From Tetraselmis striata (taxonomy: Eukaryota; Chlorophyta; Chlorodendrophyceae; Chlorodendrales; Chlorodendraceae): a stretch of DNA of 64,000 nucleotides. The notes beneath the pieces are model-generated. The model did not search any database and was not told the DNA's origin. It saw nothing but the letters and a program-made list of their open reading frames with translations. Made by a program: the position numbers and the translations under genes. Shown in pieces: positions 1 to 10,952 of the stretch (within the stretch, counting starts at the first letter, position 1; each line of letters begins with the position of its first letter). The stretch is taken from positions 62,001-126,000 of the forward strand of contig VCJN01002818.1 of assembly GCA_006384855.1 (NCBI GenBank), in the 5' to 3' direction.

Positions 1-204
1 AGTGCAATACAACTTGTCACTCAGGGATGGACTGCGTCAGCCCTGTTGACTGGCAGGGACACCCGGCGATGGGTGCTGGTAGCAATTCCTCAAAGGAAAC
101 ACACCATGTGAAAAGTCCTCAAGTAAACGCCAATGCCTCCGAACCGGCGCAATTGTCTCTGCTGCCCTTCTTTCTCAAAATCGACTACCGGTACCGGCGC
201 GGGC

Positions 205-340
205 AATAGGAGCACTGCGAATCAGGCCCTGCCCTGCCTGCCAGAGGTCAAACGTAGACGACACTACAGCGGGACTACAGCAAGTATTCTTACAGGTTGC
301 ATGCGAGCCCAATCTGAGGGTTATAATGAAGGCCCTTATA
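205..340 (+). repeat. Short interspersed repeat, copy 1
   Basis: A block of about 130 bp starting near GAGCACTGCGAATCAG and ending near GGTTGCATGCGAGCCCAATC is found again in inverted orientation at about 3758-3858 and in direct orientation at about 36962-37072. All three copies share the CTGCCAGAGGTCAAA-like core and the GCATGC(G/A)AGGCC-like tail. It lies upstream of the first recognisable NAT10 exon, so it is probably inside a NAT10 intron. No coding potential is apparent; it behaves like a SINE or MITE family. The rest of 1-590 holds only this repeat, a G-run near 476-499 and the acceptor of the first NAT10 exon. Confidence 0.6.
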
Positions 341-590
341 TTCGGCAACCGTATACAGATTTCTCAAACTTGTACTTTTACACGCCCATATCGCCCATAT
401 TGTCCAACACTTCATGACCTCGGCACCGCGAAGAGTGACACTAAGAAGGCCACTGCGCGAGACGGGCGCGTGGGGGGGGAGGGGGGGGGGGGGGGGGGGC
501 TCGAAGAGGGCACGAGCCCTCTCTTCGGCTTGGGCGGGCGGGGAAAAGCTCTGGTTTGCTGATGCCGCGGCGCTACTCCGGACTGCGCAG

Positions 591-3500
591 GGCTGGACGA
601 GGGCGAGGGCGGCACCGGCGCCACCCCCACGCGCAAGCCGTCGGCCACGCCCAACGGCGCGGGCCTGCTGGCGGAGCGCATTAAGCCGCGCACAGGGCTG
701 CCGCCGCTGCTGGTCAGCCTGGCGGACCGGCCGCCCGAGCGCCTGCACTACCTCGGCGTCTCCTTCGGCATCACGCTGCAGCTGTACAAGTTCTGGAGCC
801 GCGCCGGCTACTGCCCTGTGTACGTGCGCCAGACGGCCAATGAGACCACGGGCGAGCACACCTGCGTCATGCTCAGGCCGCTGGAGTCGGAGGACGTGGA
901 GGGCACCGGGTGCGCCGGCCCGCAGCCCCCCTCACCCCCCCCCCCCTCCTCCCCCCCCCCCCCCCCCCTGCCCGGGGCTCCTTCCGGCCCCCGACAACAG
1001 AAAGTCCAGACAAGACGACGGCGATGGTGATAATGACAATGGCGACAATGATACATTCGAGGCCAAGACCGATCTCATGACAGACCGTAGACACACTTTG
1101 GGTTCACTTATATTTGGTGTTAAACTCCCCCCCCCCCCCCCCCCCCCCCCCCGGGTGCCCTGCTGCAGGTGGCTGCAGCCGTTTGTTGCCGACTTCAAGT
1201 CCCGGTTCAGGAGCCTCCTGGGTACGAGCTCCGTCACCGCGCACCGGCCGCATGTGCTCCCAAAGCGCCCACTTTGTCTGTCGGCTTGAAAGTTGGAGGA
1301 GCTTTAAATAAACCAAACGGCATTGCAACCCGCTCGAGCGGACCGCCTGGATGCGTGCCGCAATGGGTGTGTCGCAACTCATCCAACGACCACTCACACG
1401 CTCGCTGCGGTGGCCTGCAGGCGCGGCGTTCCGGGAGTTTGACCCCTCACTGGCGCTGGTGGTGCTGGACCCCAAGCTGTCCTTCACCGACGAGCAGCGC
1501 GAGAGCGCGCTGCAGGTGCCCTCCTCCCCCCCCCCCCCCCTCCCTCTCTCCCTCCCCCCAAATAGCAACTCACCGACACACCGCCACAGCGTTTTTTTGT
1601 TCGGTCCGCGCGCCATCTAATTTCGCGTGATGGTAACCCTAGTGATGGTAACCCTATGCATCCTGTCACTGCTTATGATGCATATGATCCGGCATGCAAG
1701 GAAACTGACTCGCGCTCGTCCGTGTGGGCGCGCGGCAGGGCGACGGCAGCGTGGCCAAGTCGGCGGGCGAGCTCTTCACCCCGTACGACCTGAAGCGGCT
1801 GCAGGTGGGGCGGTGACGCTCTGAGCTTTTGTCGCCTTGGCTTCGCGCCGCCAAAGGACGCATACATAGCACAAACATTCCATGTTTGATCATTAAGCAA
1901 TACCAGCATTGATTATTGAAGTGCTTTCTTACTAATATCTCTATTTAAGGCAGATACATAGTCAAGTGAACACCGCACACTGTATACTATGTAATATGTA
2001 ACGTACATCTAATTTATGCTGTAAAGTAGAGGCGCGGCGCCATCAGTGTGTCCCTGGGTGGCCATGTCCCCCCCCCCTCCCCCCCCTCCTCGGCCTGAAG
2101 CACCTCGGGCATCGGCGGACACCTTAACCCCCCCCCCACCCCCCCCCCCCCCTTCCCCCACCCCTGGGTGGCGCCCACCCGTGCGCGGCAGGCCTACAGC
2201 AGCAACCTGGTGGACCACCACCTGGTCCTGGACCTCGTGCCCTCGCTCGCGCACGCCTTTTTCGCAGAGCGGCTGCCCGCCAACCTGTCGTACATCCAGG
2301 CGGCCATCCTGCTGATGCTGGGCCTGCAGCAGCGCGGCATCGACAGCATCCAGAAGCACCTGGACCTGCCCTCCAACCAGGTGGCCCACCGCGCGACCCC
2401 CCCCCTTCCCGGTGGTGGGTGTGTGGTGGGTGGCGTGGACGCCTTTCAAAGCAGGAGGGTGGGGACACCTTAGGGTTTTCGGGTCTTAACGGGTCAGCTC
2501 CTGCTGAACCGTGACAATATCGTGTCTGTTCCGGGCGATGTACATGCCGCAGACCCCAGCTCCCCCCCCTTATCCGGCCCCCGCGCACAAGGCTCGAGCA
2601 CCGTCATCTCCGCATTTGCTCATGCTCCCGCTGGTCGCTAGCGTTCCCATTCTGCTTAGACGCATTGATATCGATAGACAGATACGCGCGGGTCCTGTTT
2701 ATAAGGAAGAATTGCCAACCCGAGCTCGAACTCCGCTTTGGAGTACGTAAGGGGGTTGACCTCAGCACGAGGCATTATATTGCATGCTCCTGAGTAGTTC
2801 TTGTATGTGGGGGGGGGGGGTGGAGGGGGGGGGGGGGGGGGAGGGGGCAGGTAATTGACCTTTCGGCTCTCAGTAGCACGAGCCCAAGCATGTTTTTTTC
2901 TGCTGTTAGAAGTAAAAGCAACGCTCGCCGCGGGTGATAGGCCAAAGCCGCCTCAGCACTTGACCTCTTGCGCCAACTGCAGTCGTAGGTCTGGCATAGA
3001 CCATTGCCCCATTCAAACCCCGAAGGGCGAATGCATCAACCGGGGAAACCCGGGACACTTTTCTGCTGTTGCGTTACAACCTGGTGTATTTATTGCAAGC
3101 AGAAAGCGTGTGGCATGGATCCACTGACCCCCACCCCTCCCCCCCACACACACACACAAACACAAGATCCTGGCGCTCTTCAACAAGGCCGTGCGCAAGG
3201 TGCACGCCCACATCAAGCAGGTCAAGATCGCGGCGGTGGACCGCGCGCTGCCGACGGCCAAGCAGGTGCGCCGCGCGCAGGGCGCCTAGTCACTCATTGC
3301 CGTAGGCTACAAATCATCGCCAGTGAAGGCGCCATTGTTGTTGTCGCCATTGTCGCGTTGCCGTTGTCATCGCCCTGGCCAGTGAGGGCGCCGTTCTTGC
3401 CAAAGACTGCGCTGGGAAGAGAGAGGGCTCCCCCCCCCCCCCCCCCTTCCCCTCACACCACATTGCGGCTCTGCGCACTCGTTCTCCCTTCGGCCGGCAG

Positions 3501-4711
3501 CAGCCACAGAGCGGCTGACGGTGCGTTCCGCTGACGCGATGCGCACTGACGCCACTTGGTTGCTTGCTCCCCCCCCCCCCCCCCCCCCCTTCTCTGCCCG
3601 GGCTCCGCGCAGGTCGACTTCCAGGCGCACGAGCGCGACCTTGACGAAGACCTCGAGGAGGCTGCGGAGGTACAATCACCGCGCTCTGGGCTCGTTGCAT
3701 GTATACCAGACAACGGGCGCCGACTCACCCACAGGAACGCTTACCATCAGCCTCACACTGGGCTTGCGTGCAACCTATAGGAACATTTGTTATAGTTCTG
3801 ATATAGTTCCGTCTGCATTTAGCCTCTGGCAGGCAGGGCAGGATCTCATTCGCAGTGCTATCATATCCTCGTCGCCACAGTATATTCATAAAACATTACA
3901 TACAATATTTATGATTATACCATATTATATATGTGTGTATGCATTGGCCTCCTCGAGACAGAGAAGATGTATCTGAGTATACCGCGCATATGTAGCACGA
4001 TGGTGCGATGGTGCAAAGCATTTCGTTGTCATGGCGGCCCGCCACCCCGATTCAATGCTGCACTTACGCTGGCGAACCGGGCACCGCCAAGCTTGCCCCC
4101 CCCCAATCCCGCGAGCCGCTTCCGCCATGGCGTCCTACGGGGGGCTGCGCGCGGGCGTGCTGACACGGCCGCGCGGTGATGGCTGCCTGCAGGAGGTGAA
4201 GCAGCAGATGCAGGAGAGGCTCAACGCCGACAGCCTCCAGAAGTACGCCATCAGCGACGCGGCGGACTTCCAGGTGAGAGTTCGTGTGGGCCACGGCATC
4301 CCGCCGTGACATTGGCCCCGGCAGAGCCTCCCTTGCTCTGCTGTGCATGCCCGTCTCCGAGCAGCATCACCTGCCATTGACCTGCACAATAGCGCTACAG
4401 CGATCGTTTTTCCTTCATACACACATGTTACGTGTCATATTTACGTACTCAATTCAAAGGTGACCCCCGGAGAGCGCCAATGATTACGCGAGCTGAGCAT
4501 CAGGTTTGTTTTGAACGGCGCTGCTGTGCAGAGCATACTGCAGTCGAAGGCGCCGCCCACCTCCGGGCTCGTCAGCCTCAAGACGGACGGAAAGTCTCAG
4601 CCGGCTGCCGACATGATGTACAAGAAGGACAAGAAGGGCAAGAAGGGTGGCAAGTCCCTCGGAAACGGGAAGAAGTCCTCCACTCCCTCCAAGAAGCGCA
4701 AGGCCACGTAG
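591..4711 (+). CDS. NAT10: RNA cytidine acetyltransferase NAT10/Kre33, C-terminal part (5' end outside window)
   Basis: NAT10/Kre33 makes N4-acetylcytidine in 18S rRNA and tRNA in the nucleolus, using acetyl-CoA and ATP. Nine exons are visible: 591-909, 1169-1221, 1421-1515, 1739-1804, 2192-2380, 3167-3265, 3613-3669, 4193-4273 and about 4493-4711, with TAG at 4709. Phases close across the first eight. Exon 1 carries the family block LHYLGVSFGITLQLYKFW and the acetyltransferase-domain segment TGEHTCVML; exon 2 WLQPFVADFKSRF; exon 3 FDPSLALVV; exon 4 PYDLKRLQ; exon 5 the NLVDHHLVLD and LPSNQ segments; exon 6 the ILALFNKAVRK helix. The lysine-rich tail (KKDKKGKKGGK, KKRKAT) is the usual nucleolar-type C-terminus. 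The helicase and ATPase half and the start codon lie left of the window. The last acceptor is unclear: CAG at 4501-4503 breaks the frame by one base, while AG at 4491-4492 keeps it. Confidence 0.93.
2926..3056 (+). repeat. SINE-like repeat inside NAT10 intron
   Basis: About 130 bp in the intron before the sixth NAT10 exon matches 27355-27575: shared words include GCACTTGACCTC, CAACTGCAGTCGTAGGT, CCCCGAAGGGC and AATGCATCAACCG. The 27-kb copy carries an extra ~80 bp and continues into a tRNA-like segment, which this copy lacks. It is therefore a truncated member of the same short interspersed family. Confidence 0.65.
3758..3858 (-). repeat. Short interspersed repeat, copy 2 (inverted)
   Basis: The reverse complement of this stretch aligns with 205-340: both contain CCTGCCCTGCCTGCCAGAGG and a GGTTGCA(T/C)GC(G)AGCCCA tail. 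It lies in the NAT10 intron between the exons at 3613-3669 and 4193-4273. Confidence 0.6.
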
Positions 4712-4819
4712 CGCGGCTGGCCTGGACGGTGCTGCACTCTGGTTTCCGGCCGGAGCTAGTCCTGCTACTTCTGAGTTGCGCAAGGCGCAGCGTCCCCCCC
4801 CCCCTTTGGGGAGTCTGGA

Positions 4820-4824
4820 TGTAA
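4820..4824 (+). terminator. Putative polyadenylation signal of NAT10 (TGTAA)
   Basis: TGTAA sits 109 bp after the NAT10 stop codon. This pentamer is the usual polyadenylation signal of chlorophyte algae. A five-base match alone is weak, but the four plus-strand genes here all have one within about 160 bp of the stop. Confidence 0.4.
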
Positions 4825-5059
4825 CAAGCATCGTGACATGCGCTAGGTCTATACAGAACAGCGGCCGCGGTAAAAAAAGGAGTTTATCCATAAGGGGATG
4901 GTATTCCGTGCTTGCCCATGCCAGGCAGTGTCCCATCCGCGACTCGGCCACCATGCACTACGCCTGGTGGATTCAGAGCCGAAACATGGTGGTTTCGGAG
5001 CCAATAGGGACTGGCACGCATGCACATGCAGCGCCCCTTTCCTTGAACTGGACTGGACT

Positions 5060-5928
5060 CCAGTTCCTGAATAAATGGGCAATTCACAATCAAAAAATGC
5101 CCTTCGTGCCTTCCAAAATCGATTCACAATACGATCAAGAGGTTTGTGGTGGTGCGGTGGTCCCTGGATACCTACTACGACAAGTGGTTGAGGCTGCCAA
5201 ACAATGTTCGCGACGAGGCTGTGCAACCTCCGCACACTGAAAAGGAGGGATCCCCCACCCTTGACCACCAGTTTCATATTGGCCACAATCTCTACATTTC
5301 TCATGTTGGCGACGCTTTCCCTGGTGCTCGGAATGATAAAGCCGTTGTAAGGTTTGACGATTTTCCGAATGAGCCGGTTGCCAACCGGGAATGAGATTGC
5401 TAGTTTCCGGTAAGTGATGAATCAAGACCAAAAGCGGCGGAACAGCGGCAGGAAGAGCTGCCGTGGGCTATGGACTCTCCGTGATGGTGGCTATCACGAG
5501 TGCCTTCTCACAATGACACAATCTGCGGCATCAAGCACGCCAATGACCCCGGCCGGCGTGCTTGGTCTGGTCTGTGCGAATCGACTTGCAAAGATGTGGA
5601 GTGTGTCCTTGGTTCTCTGAAGATGCGTTCCCGTATCCTGGCCAACCCTGTCCTTGTGCCCGATGCACGCGCGCAGCTGTACTAGGACTGCCGGAGTATG
5701 TGTGGCGCTACACACCATGTTGCTGCGTCAACAAAGTCTGGCAGATCACGGCGGGGAGGAGGACTTGAAGCGGAGGCGCGCAAGTTTGGCGTGCGCATGC
5801 TGGAGCGGTCAACGTTTGCGCTCGGCTCCATGTCCATCGGACATGAGGCAGATGAAGTTGATCCAGGTTTTGATGCGAGGCGCCATCACGTGGTGGAGCG
5901 TTTTGTGTCTGAGTTGCGTGAATGGTGA
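5060..5928 (+). pseudogene. PIF/Harbinger-type DDE transposase remnant
   Basis: Several frames together resemble the DDE_Tnp_4 nuclease domain of PIF/Harbinger transposases. 5146-5394 reads GHNLYISHVGDAFPGARNDK, then a phase shift leads to LRDGGYHECLLTM near 5480, then CKDVECVLGSLKMRSRIL at about 5585-5640. The last matches the family's terminal 'RKDVE..FG.LK.RFRIL' helix. An in-frame TAG near 5683 and at least one frameshift break it, and the tail (GHEADEVDPGFD, FVSELREW) ends at a TGA near 5926. The amino-terminal helix-turn-helix part is not evident. A dead copy is the simplest reading; no terminal inverted repeats were located. Confidence 0.6.
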
Positions 5929-6796
5929 TGCATTCAACATCCATAAGTTTGACCCTTCTAGAAGGTGTCTGATATGTAGGCGGCTCTGCAGCTAGCTGGT
6001 CATGCTAGCCGTTATTCTGAGTAGCCGGGCATCACCGATTGTATTAATGCATGCAGCTGCCACTGCGGTACTGTAATCAACTAATCATCAAAGTGCTGGT
6101 GGAAGGGTGTGAGGCATATATATCCGGCATCATAAAAGCGCTGCTAGTGGGCGGGCCATGCTATGCTGCATCTATGTTCAGCAAGATATATGCGTTGCCT
6201 GTGGATGGGCTGCGCGGCATTTATATATTCAGCAAGACATCTCTATTGCTGTCGGATTGGGGAAACACCTGCTGCTCGCGTCGGATGAAGGACTGAACCA
6301 ACCAACGTGCCCATAGGAACCGCCGCACAAGCGATTGGTGGGACGGATAGGGGATGGGGCGCGCCGATATGATCCCCATGTATAGGCCCTAGGAATCCTT
6401 GTCGGCATCTCCCGATCGGGCTGATCGCACCATGTTTTGCAATTTTCCAAGAGTGGCGGTCCGAAACGCCATGTTGCGATTTGTCATTGCATCCAGTTTT
6501 GCAAAAACCGGATTTGACCATGTTATGCTAATAAAGTCAGAATTGTTCCATGTTTAGCAATTTTCCCTATCAGAAAAGCACCGTGTAGAGCTCCATTGTC
6601 GTTGCGCGATACGACGAGGATCCGTGACAACCGGCCACCCCGCTCAAGCCCCTACCGCACCCTGCCGGGTACGGATCCTGGGGGGATCCGCGTGGTGGTG
6701 GGGGTGGTCCCGTCATGCCTGCCGCACTCGGAATCCTCCGCTCCAGGTGGGCCGCCTCGTGATGGCGGTCGCCATGTTCCATACATCGATTAATTA
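5929..6796. other. Intergenic stretch, no gene recognised
   Basis: This is AT-richer than the neighbouring exons. Short internal echoes occur (GGCATTTATATATTCAGCAAGA resembles an earlier ATGTTCAGCAAGATATATGC). I see no coding exon or RNA gene. Abrupt similarity to the 49.9-kb element begins at 6797. Confidence 0.5.
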
Positions 6797-6899
6797 AATG
6801 TCCCGTAGCATTTTTAGGCAAGGTCACACGTTGTTTAACGACCGCACTCGACTTGGCATTCGGCTGTTGAGATTCTGGTCCGTGCATCCGTGTGTTACC

Positions 6900-7766
6900 A
6901 TGTCAAGTGGAGAAGAACCCGTCATCGAGCTGACACTCGAGACGCTTCAGGCGGACATGCATGCCCAGTCTGCGTTGATGCTTTCTGCACCTGACCAGCT
7001 CGTGTCTCGTGATCGCGATGGCAGTGGGGACGGAGCACATGATTCCGGGTCCGCGCCGCGCGTCGCGGGGCAACCGCCGCAACCGGCAGGCAGCAGTCGG
7101 GTGTGTGTGTGTGGGGGGGGGGGGGGGGGGGGCACTATGCGCCCCGGCTTAATAGAGCTAGCCCATGACCGCCGTGCCGGCGCAAAATCCTTGGGTGACG
7201 AGGATGACTACCTCGCGACGCCAAAGCTCTTGCTAAGAGCATGACATGGTTATGAGGACGTTCGACCGGATAGCCCACTACGGTCTGACCATGTAAACGA
7301 GTACTTCAAGCATGATGATCTGCGTTTGCCAGCTACGGAGAAGTACCTTTGGATGACAAGTTTTGGGGCTCACACCGCTGCCATCCTTGCGGCTCTCGAC
7401 GAGCTTCTTCTCGCCTACATCCCATTTGCTAACAAAGACTTCACGCCCTATCTCGCATGTTCGCGCAATGATGTCACGGCCATCGACAAGGCGTTCCGGT
7501 TTCGTATGGGCTTCCTCCGGAGGTTGTACGGGATCAAACGCACTCACGGTGACCGTGGTATTTCAGGACGTGGTGCGAGCTCAACATTCCATCCCGCCGC
7601 GGAGCACCTCGGCTCAGCCGTCTTCGGCGACCGGGTTTTCGAGGCAACGGTCGCCAACAACGCGAAAGGCAACGGCTACTACACATGTGCACGCGCCACT
7701 CGCTGGTCGCAAGCGCGGGCGCAGGCGTGGACGCGAGGGAGGTCGCGGGTGTGGGCGCAAAAGTGA
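6900..7766 (+). pseudogene. Gag-like ORF of YR element A
   Basis: The ATG at 6900 starts a reading frame that matches the 49971-50845 ORF over its length: GEEPVIELTLETLQAD against GEKPVVDPTLESLHAD, DEDDYLATPKLL against DEDDYLAVPELL, then KYLWMTSFGAHTAAI and DKAFRFRMGFLRRL. A TGA at 7242-7244 interrupts the frame at the same place where copy C has TAG; the frame then continues open to 7766. The RG-rich tail of copy C is degraded here. Function is inferred only from its position before the recombinase and its basic glycine-rich end in copy C. Confidence 0.55.
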
Positions 7767-9220
7767 GCGCGATTGATGGCGTGGGGCGCCTTTCGTCGAA
7801 GCTGCAAGCGCTCTGCGAGGTCACCATTATTCGGTGACCGCACAGCGTACCATGGGAGCTCAGCGACGGGATGAGAGTCCCATATCCGGCCCCGCCGGAC
7901 CCCCCTTCTCTACATACTTCATTGAGAACTTCCTCGGTGCGGCCGCGTTGCATGCAGCATTAGCTGAGTGCGGTTCAACCATTCGCTCGCATGCACAAAC
8001 GGGTTCAACAGCCCGTCTCCCGCACCATTTCTACCCAGCTTTTTTCGGTTGTTACGATCTACGGGTTACAACTAATTCGCAACGACTTTCATTTGCGCGC
8101 GTACGTCACGGCGCGCGCTATGAGCGCGACGGAGGTGCGGGGCGGCCATCCAACCCGAACCTTGTCCCGCAAACATGTACCGTGTCTAACACGTTCAACA
8201 CGTACATTGCCATTGCCGGTGACATGACGGATGCCCGGAATATTTTTCCCGGTTATCTCAACCCCATGTGAAACCTTATGTCAAACGTCGCTCTTACGTG
8301 ATCGACAAGCCGACCTCCCCCTCCCCCCCCCCCCCCACCGTTTGGCGGCGCGTCGCTTCGCGCTCGTCTTCGGGATGCTTTTGGCTCGGACAAACTTGGA
8401 CAACATGCCTTCGACCTCCCGTACGGCTTCTTCTCCGATAAGACACTCAAGAACTACATCGGAAAGCTAACGTTGTTCTCCGCCACGACTCGGAGACGAA
8501 CATCAGCCCCATGGACGCGACGACCGCGACGGCCGTTCGCCACGCCGCCCGGATCGGCGAGAGGTGTCCCATTTGAGCTAAGTCGCTGCAGCCCTATACC
8601 TTTCGGCAATGAACACCTTCTTCGAGCTGCACAACATCGAACCCGCTGCTAACGACAACATGCACCTCACGATTGCTCGTCAAGGCATGATGCCCCGACA
8701 ACGGCGTGTAGGCACGGTTTCCACGCGTGTCCGTTCATGCTGGTTACTTAGTCGTTCGTTGAGCATGCCGACATGCTCGTCGTTGCTCCTATACCGCCCC
8801 GGAGTACCAGTACGACTTCCGCGCCCCTCGTGGCCGCGGTCGTCAACTTCATGTTTTTTCACTCGATGGCGTAATGGTATGTCCTGTCGAGTACAAGACG
8901 TACACGTCGATTCGCACAACATCACCCTATAGATTTACCGTGAGAAGGGCCGCGCAGCACGACGCGGCACTGGCGACATGCGCGTCATGATCCCGCGCGC
9001 GTGTGACCGAGCACCCCCGCGTTGCCCGTCTCCTTTGGCACTTCATAGATAAAGTTCAATCATCCCCCATGTTCCGTGTTGCCATGGTCGACTCTAACTT
9101 CTAGGTTGTCACCCATGCCGAGCACTGGGCCTCTTGGACAACTGCTGCCGTTTCGGAATGGCTCTCTACGGCCTTCGACTTGTCGTTGCAACGCCACCCG
9201 CTTGCAGCTCATGAAGCTCT

Positions 9221-9920
9221 GTTATTTTATATACTATACACGGATGTACTATGTACTGCTGGAGCCCAAGAAGGAGCGAAGAACTGGCGATTGAGGCGTA
9301 CGAGAACGAGTACAAGCCAAGCGAAGTACGAGTACGACCACAGCGAGTGCGAGTACAAGCGAAGGCGAAGTACTAGTACGAGGTCGACGAGGCGACAGTA
9401 CGAGCGACTACGAGGCGACTTGGAAGTGCAGGACAGTGTTACGATTACCCGGAGGGTGCGAGTAACCTACGAGCGGCTACGAGGCGACCATGAAGTGCAG
9501 GTTTGTGTTACGAGTACCCGTAGGGTGCGAGTAACCTGTACGTACGCTGCGTAACACCAGGAGCGCGATTGTTGTGCGCGTTGGTATTACCTAGCGTTAG
9601 ATAGAGCGCTGCCTTAAGAGTGTCTTAGCAGTAGGTACTTGAACCTACTAGAACCATCTAGAACGCCATAGCATGTGCGAGTAACATCTCGTATGTGCAT
9701 GATAGCGAATGAATATACCATTGTGCTGCGGACAAACGAAGGTGCTAGGAACCTGTCTGTGGTTAGGTGTGTGTTAATAAAATAGCGACGGACCGCGGGT
9801 TAGCTTCGCTTTAGCTTGGCTTGGCTTGGCTTGTACTCGTTCTCGTACGCCTCAGTCGCCAGGTCTTCGCTCCTTCTTCGGCTCCAGCAGTACATTGTAC
9901 AACAGTGTAGAGTATGTAAC
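9221..9920. mobile_element. 700-bp non-autonomous element with ~100-bp terminal inverted repeats
   Basis: The left end GTTATTTTATATACTATACA to about 9322 is the near-perfect reverse complement of about 9824-9920. Both arms contain TACTGCTGGAGCC and GGCGTACGAGAACGAG, and the ends are GTTA and TAAC. The flanks AAGCTCT (9214-9220) and AAGATCT (9921-9927) look like an imperfect 7-bp target duplication. Removing the insert rejoins the recombinase reading of element A. No transposase is encoded. Long arms suggest a MULE-like or foldback MITE, but the class is unresolved. Confidence 0.8.
9399..9536 (+). repeat. Two-copy 69-bp tandem repeat inside the inverted-repeat element
   Basis: Two adjacent units begin ACGAGCG(A/G)CTACGAGGCGA and end GGGTGCGAGTAACCT. 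They form the interior of the 700-bp element and contain no gene. Confidence 0.7.
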
Positions 9921-10425
9921 AAGATCTCACAGTCTCCGCAAGGGTCCGGCCTCGGCTGCCAACGCCATCGGGGTGCCGCTATCTCACATCCGCTTCATGT
10001 GCGGTTCGACACGCAACTCCGACTTCGACATGGACTGCATCGACCCCAACACCTTGGCGCATGTTTCTTCTCTGGCCACATCTCGCCTCTGCGCCACTTC
10101 CAAGTGCAACAAGACTGCAACGGTGGCGCTACCGGCGCCTTCTACGTGACCTGGCACTACCCATGCTTCGTCAATCTCCCGCTCCCTCCATTCACTCTTC
10201 CCTGGCAAAACCACCCTGGCAAACTCGTCTTTTAAATGTTTTTAACTAGTTTATGAGGTTTTCTCTTTCCTCAATCGCTTTCTAAGTTTCTAATTGCATG
10301 TGCTGCTGCAACGGTACGCGTTACTAGTTCACCCGCTGTTGTCTCCCCTTCGTGTGAAGCATGAGCACACATGCAAGCAGCCGCAACACATGAATATGGC
10401 ATCTTCCAGTTTCACCTTGTTCCAC

Positions 10426-10428
<3 letters not shown>

Positions 10429-10494
<66 letters not shown>
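10429..10494. repeat. (AC)n microsatellite
   Basis: About 33 uninterrupted AC dinucleotides lie in the 3' repeat region of YR element A. The corresponding spot in copy C (about 52790) has no such array, so it arose after the copies separated. Confidence 0.95.
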
Positions 10495-10496
<2 letters not shown>

Positions 10497-10952
10497 ACAC
10501 CTCTATTTTGCCTCCTCGTTTTCATTGAAACTCTCTCCCATTCTGCCAACTTCAGCCCCTGACCCGAAAACATCATGCTTGACCTTTGTTTGGCGACACC
10601 AAAAGCATCTTTGGATAAAATGTGACATGCGTCATATGCAAGCACAAGGTCCGATCTCAAATGTGATATTGCAGTAATGAATTGCATTACTCCATTCAAT
10701 TGTCCCATATATCAATTGTCCCATACCTTGTTACTGCTGGAATTCCGCCTTACTAGTAACGCGCTAGCCGTTAATTTCCCCAAGCAGTTGGGCGCGTCGG
10801 CCCGTTGGTGCAAATGTCTGTAGCTTGCTTCATGTGACGCCGGAATTAAGAAGCTCCCGCTCCCCCCACAGCCGCCGGATGATATAAACCTGGCACCCAT
10901 CCTCGGACGGCTCCACCGCTCCCACCCTGATATCGGAACTAGTGACGTTACT

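Larger units (their letters stand above)
8250..10215 (+). pseudogene. Tyrosine recombinase of element A, interrupted
   Basis: Fragments in several frames match the recombinase of copy C. They are the N-terminal core-binding segment (ISPMDATTATAVRHAARIGE), NTFFELHNIEPAA near 8610-8650, then CRVQDVHVDSHNITL near 8885-8930, and after the inserted element SHSLRKGPASAANAIGVPL near 9930-9985. The HSLRKG box holds the catalytic His-x-x-Arg pair. Many stops and frameshifts are present, and a TGA replaces the Trp codon just before the insertion. It is clearly non-functional. Confidence 0.6.
6797..10610 (+). mobile_element. Tyrosine-recombinase element, copy A (decayed)
   Basis: The region is collinear with the element at 49.7-52.9 kb: a Gag-like ORF, then a spacer, then a tyrosine recombinase, then a 3' repeat region (ACTAGTTTATGAGG, CATCTTCCAGTTT, CCTGACCCGAAAACA against the equivalent words near 52601-52860). 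Homology starts abruptly at 6797, so the 5' direct repeat is missing. The recombinase part is interrupted by a 700-bp inverted-repeat element (9221-9920), and the 3' repeat contains an (AC)n expansion. No reverse transcriptase motif was seen between the two ORFs. Confidence 0.7.

Noticed and set aside
932..1237. Many long glycine- or proline-rich reading frames across C/G homopolymers (also near 2046, 12044, 40241-40523)
   Set aside because: They are translations of intronic homopolymer runs or shadows of real exons in another frame; no codon-level constraint is visible.
9180..9554. Charged ORF within the inverted-repeat element
   Set aside because: It starts in the interrupted recombinase, crosses the terminal repeat and consists of tandem-repeat translation; no domain.
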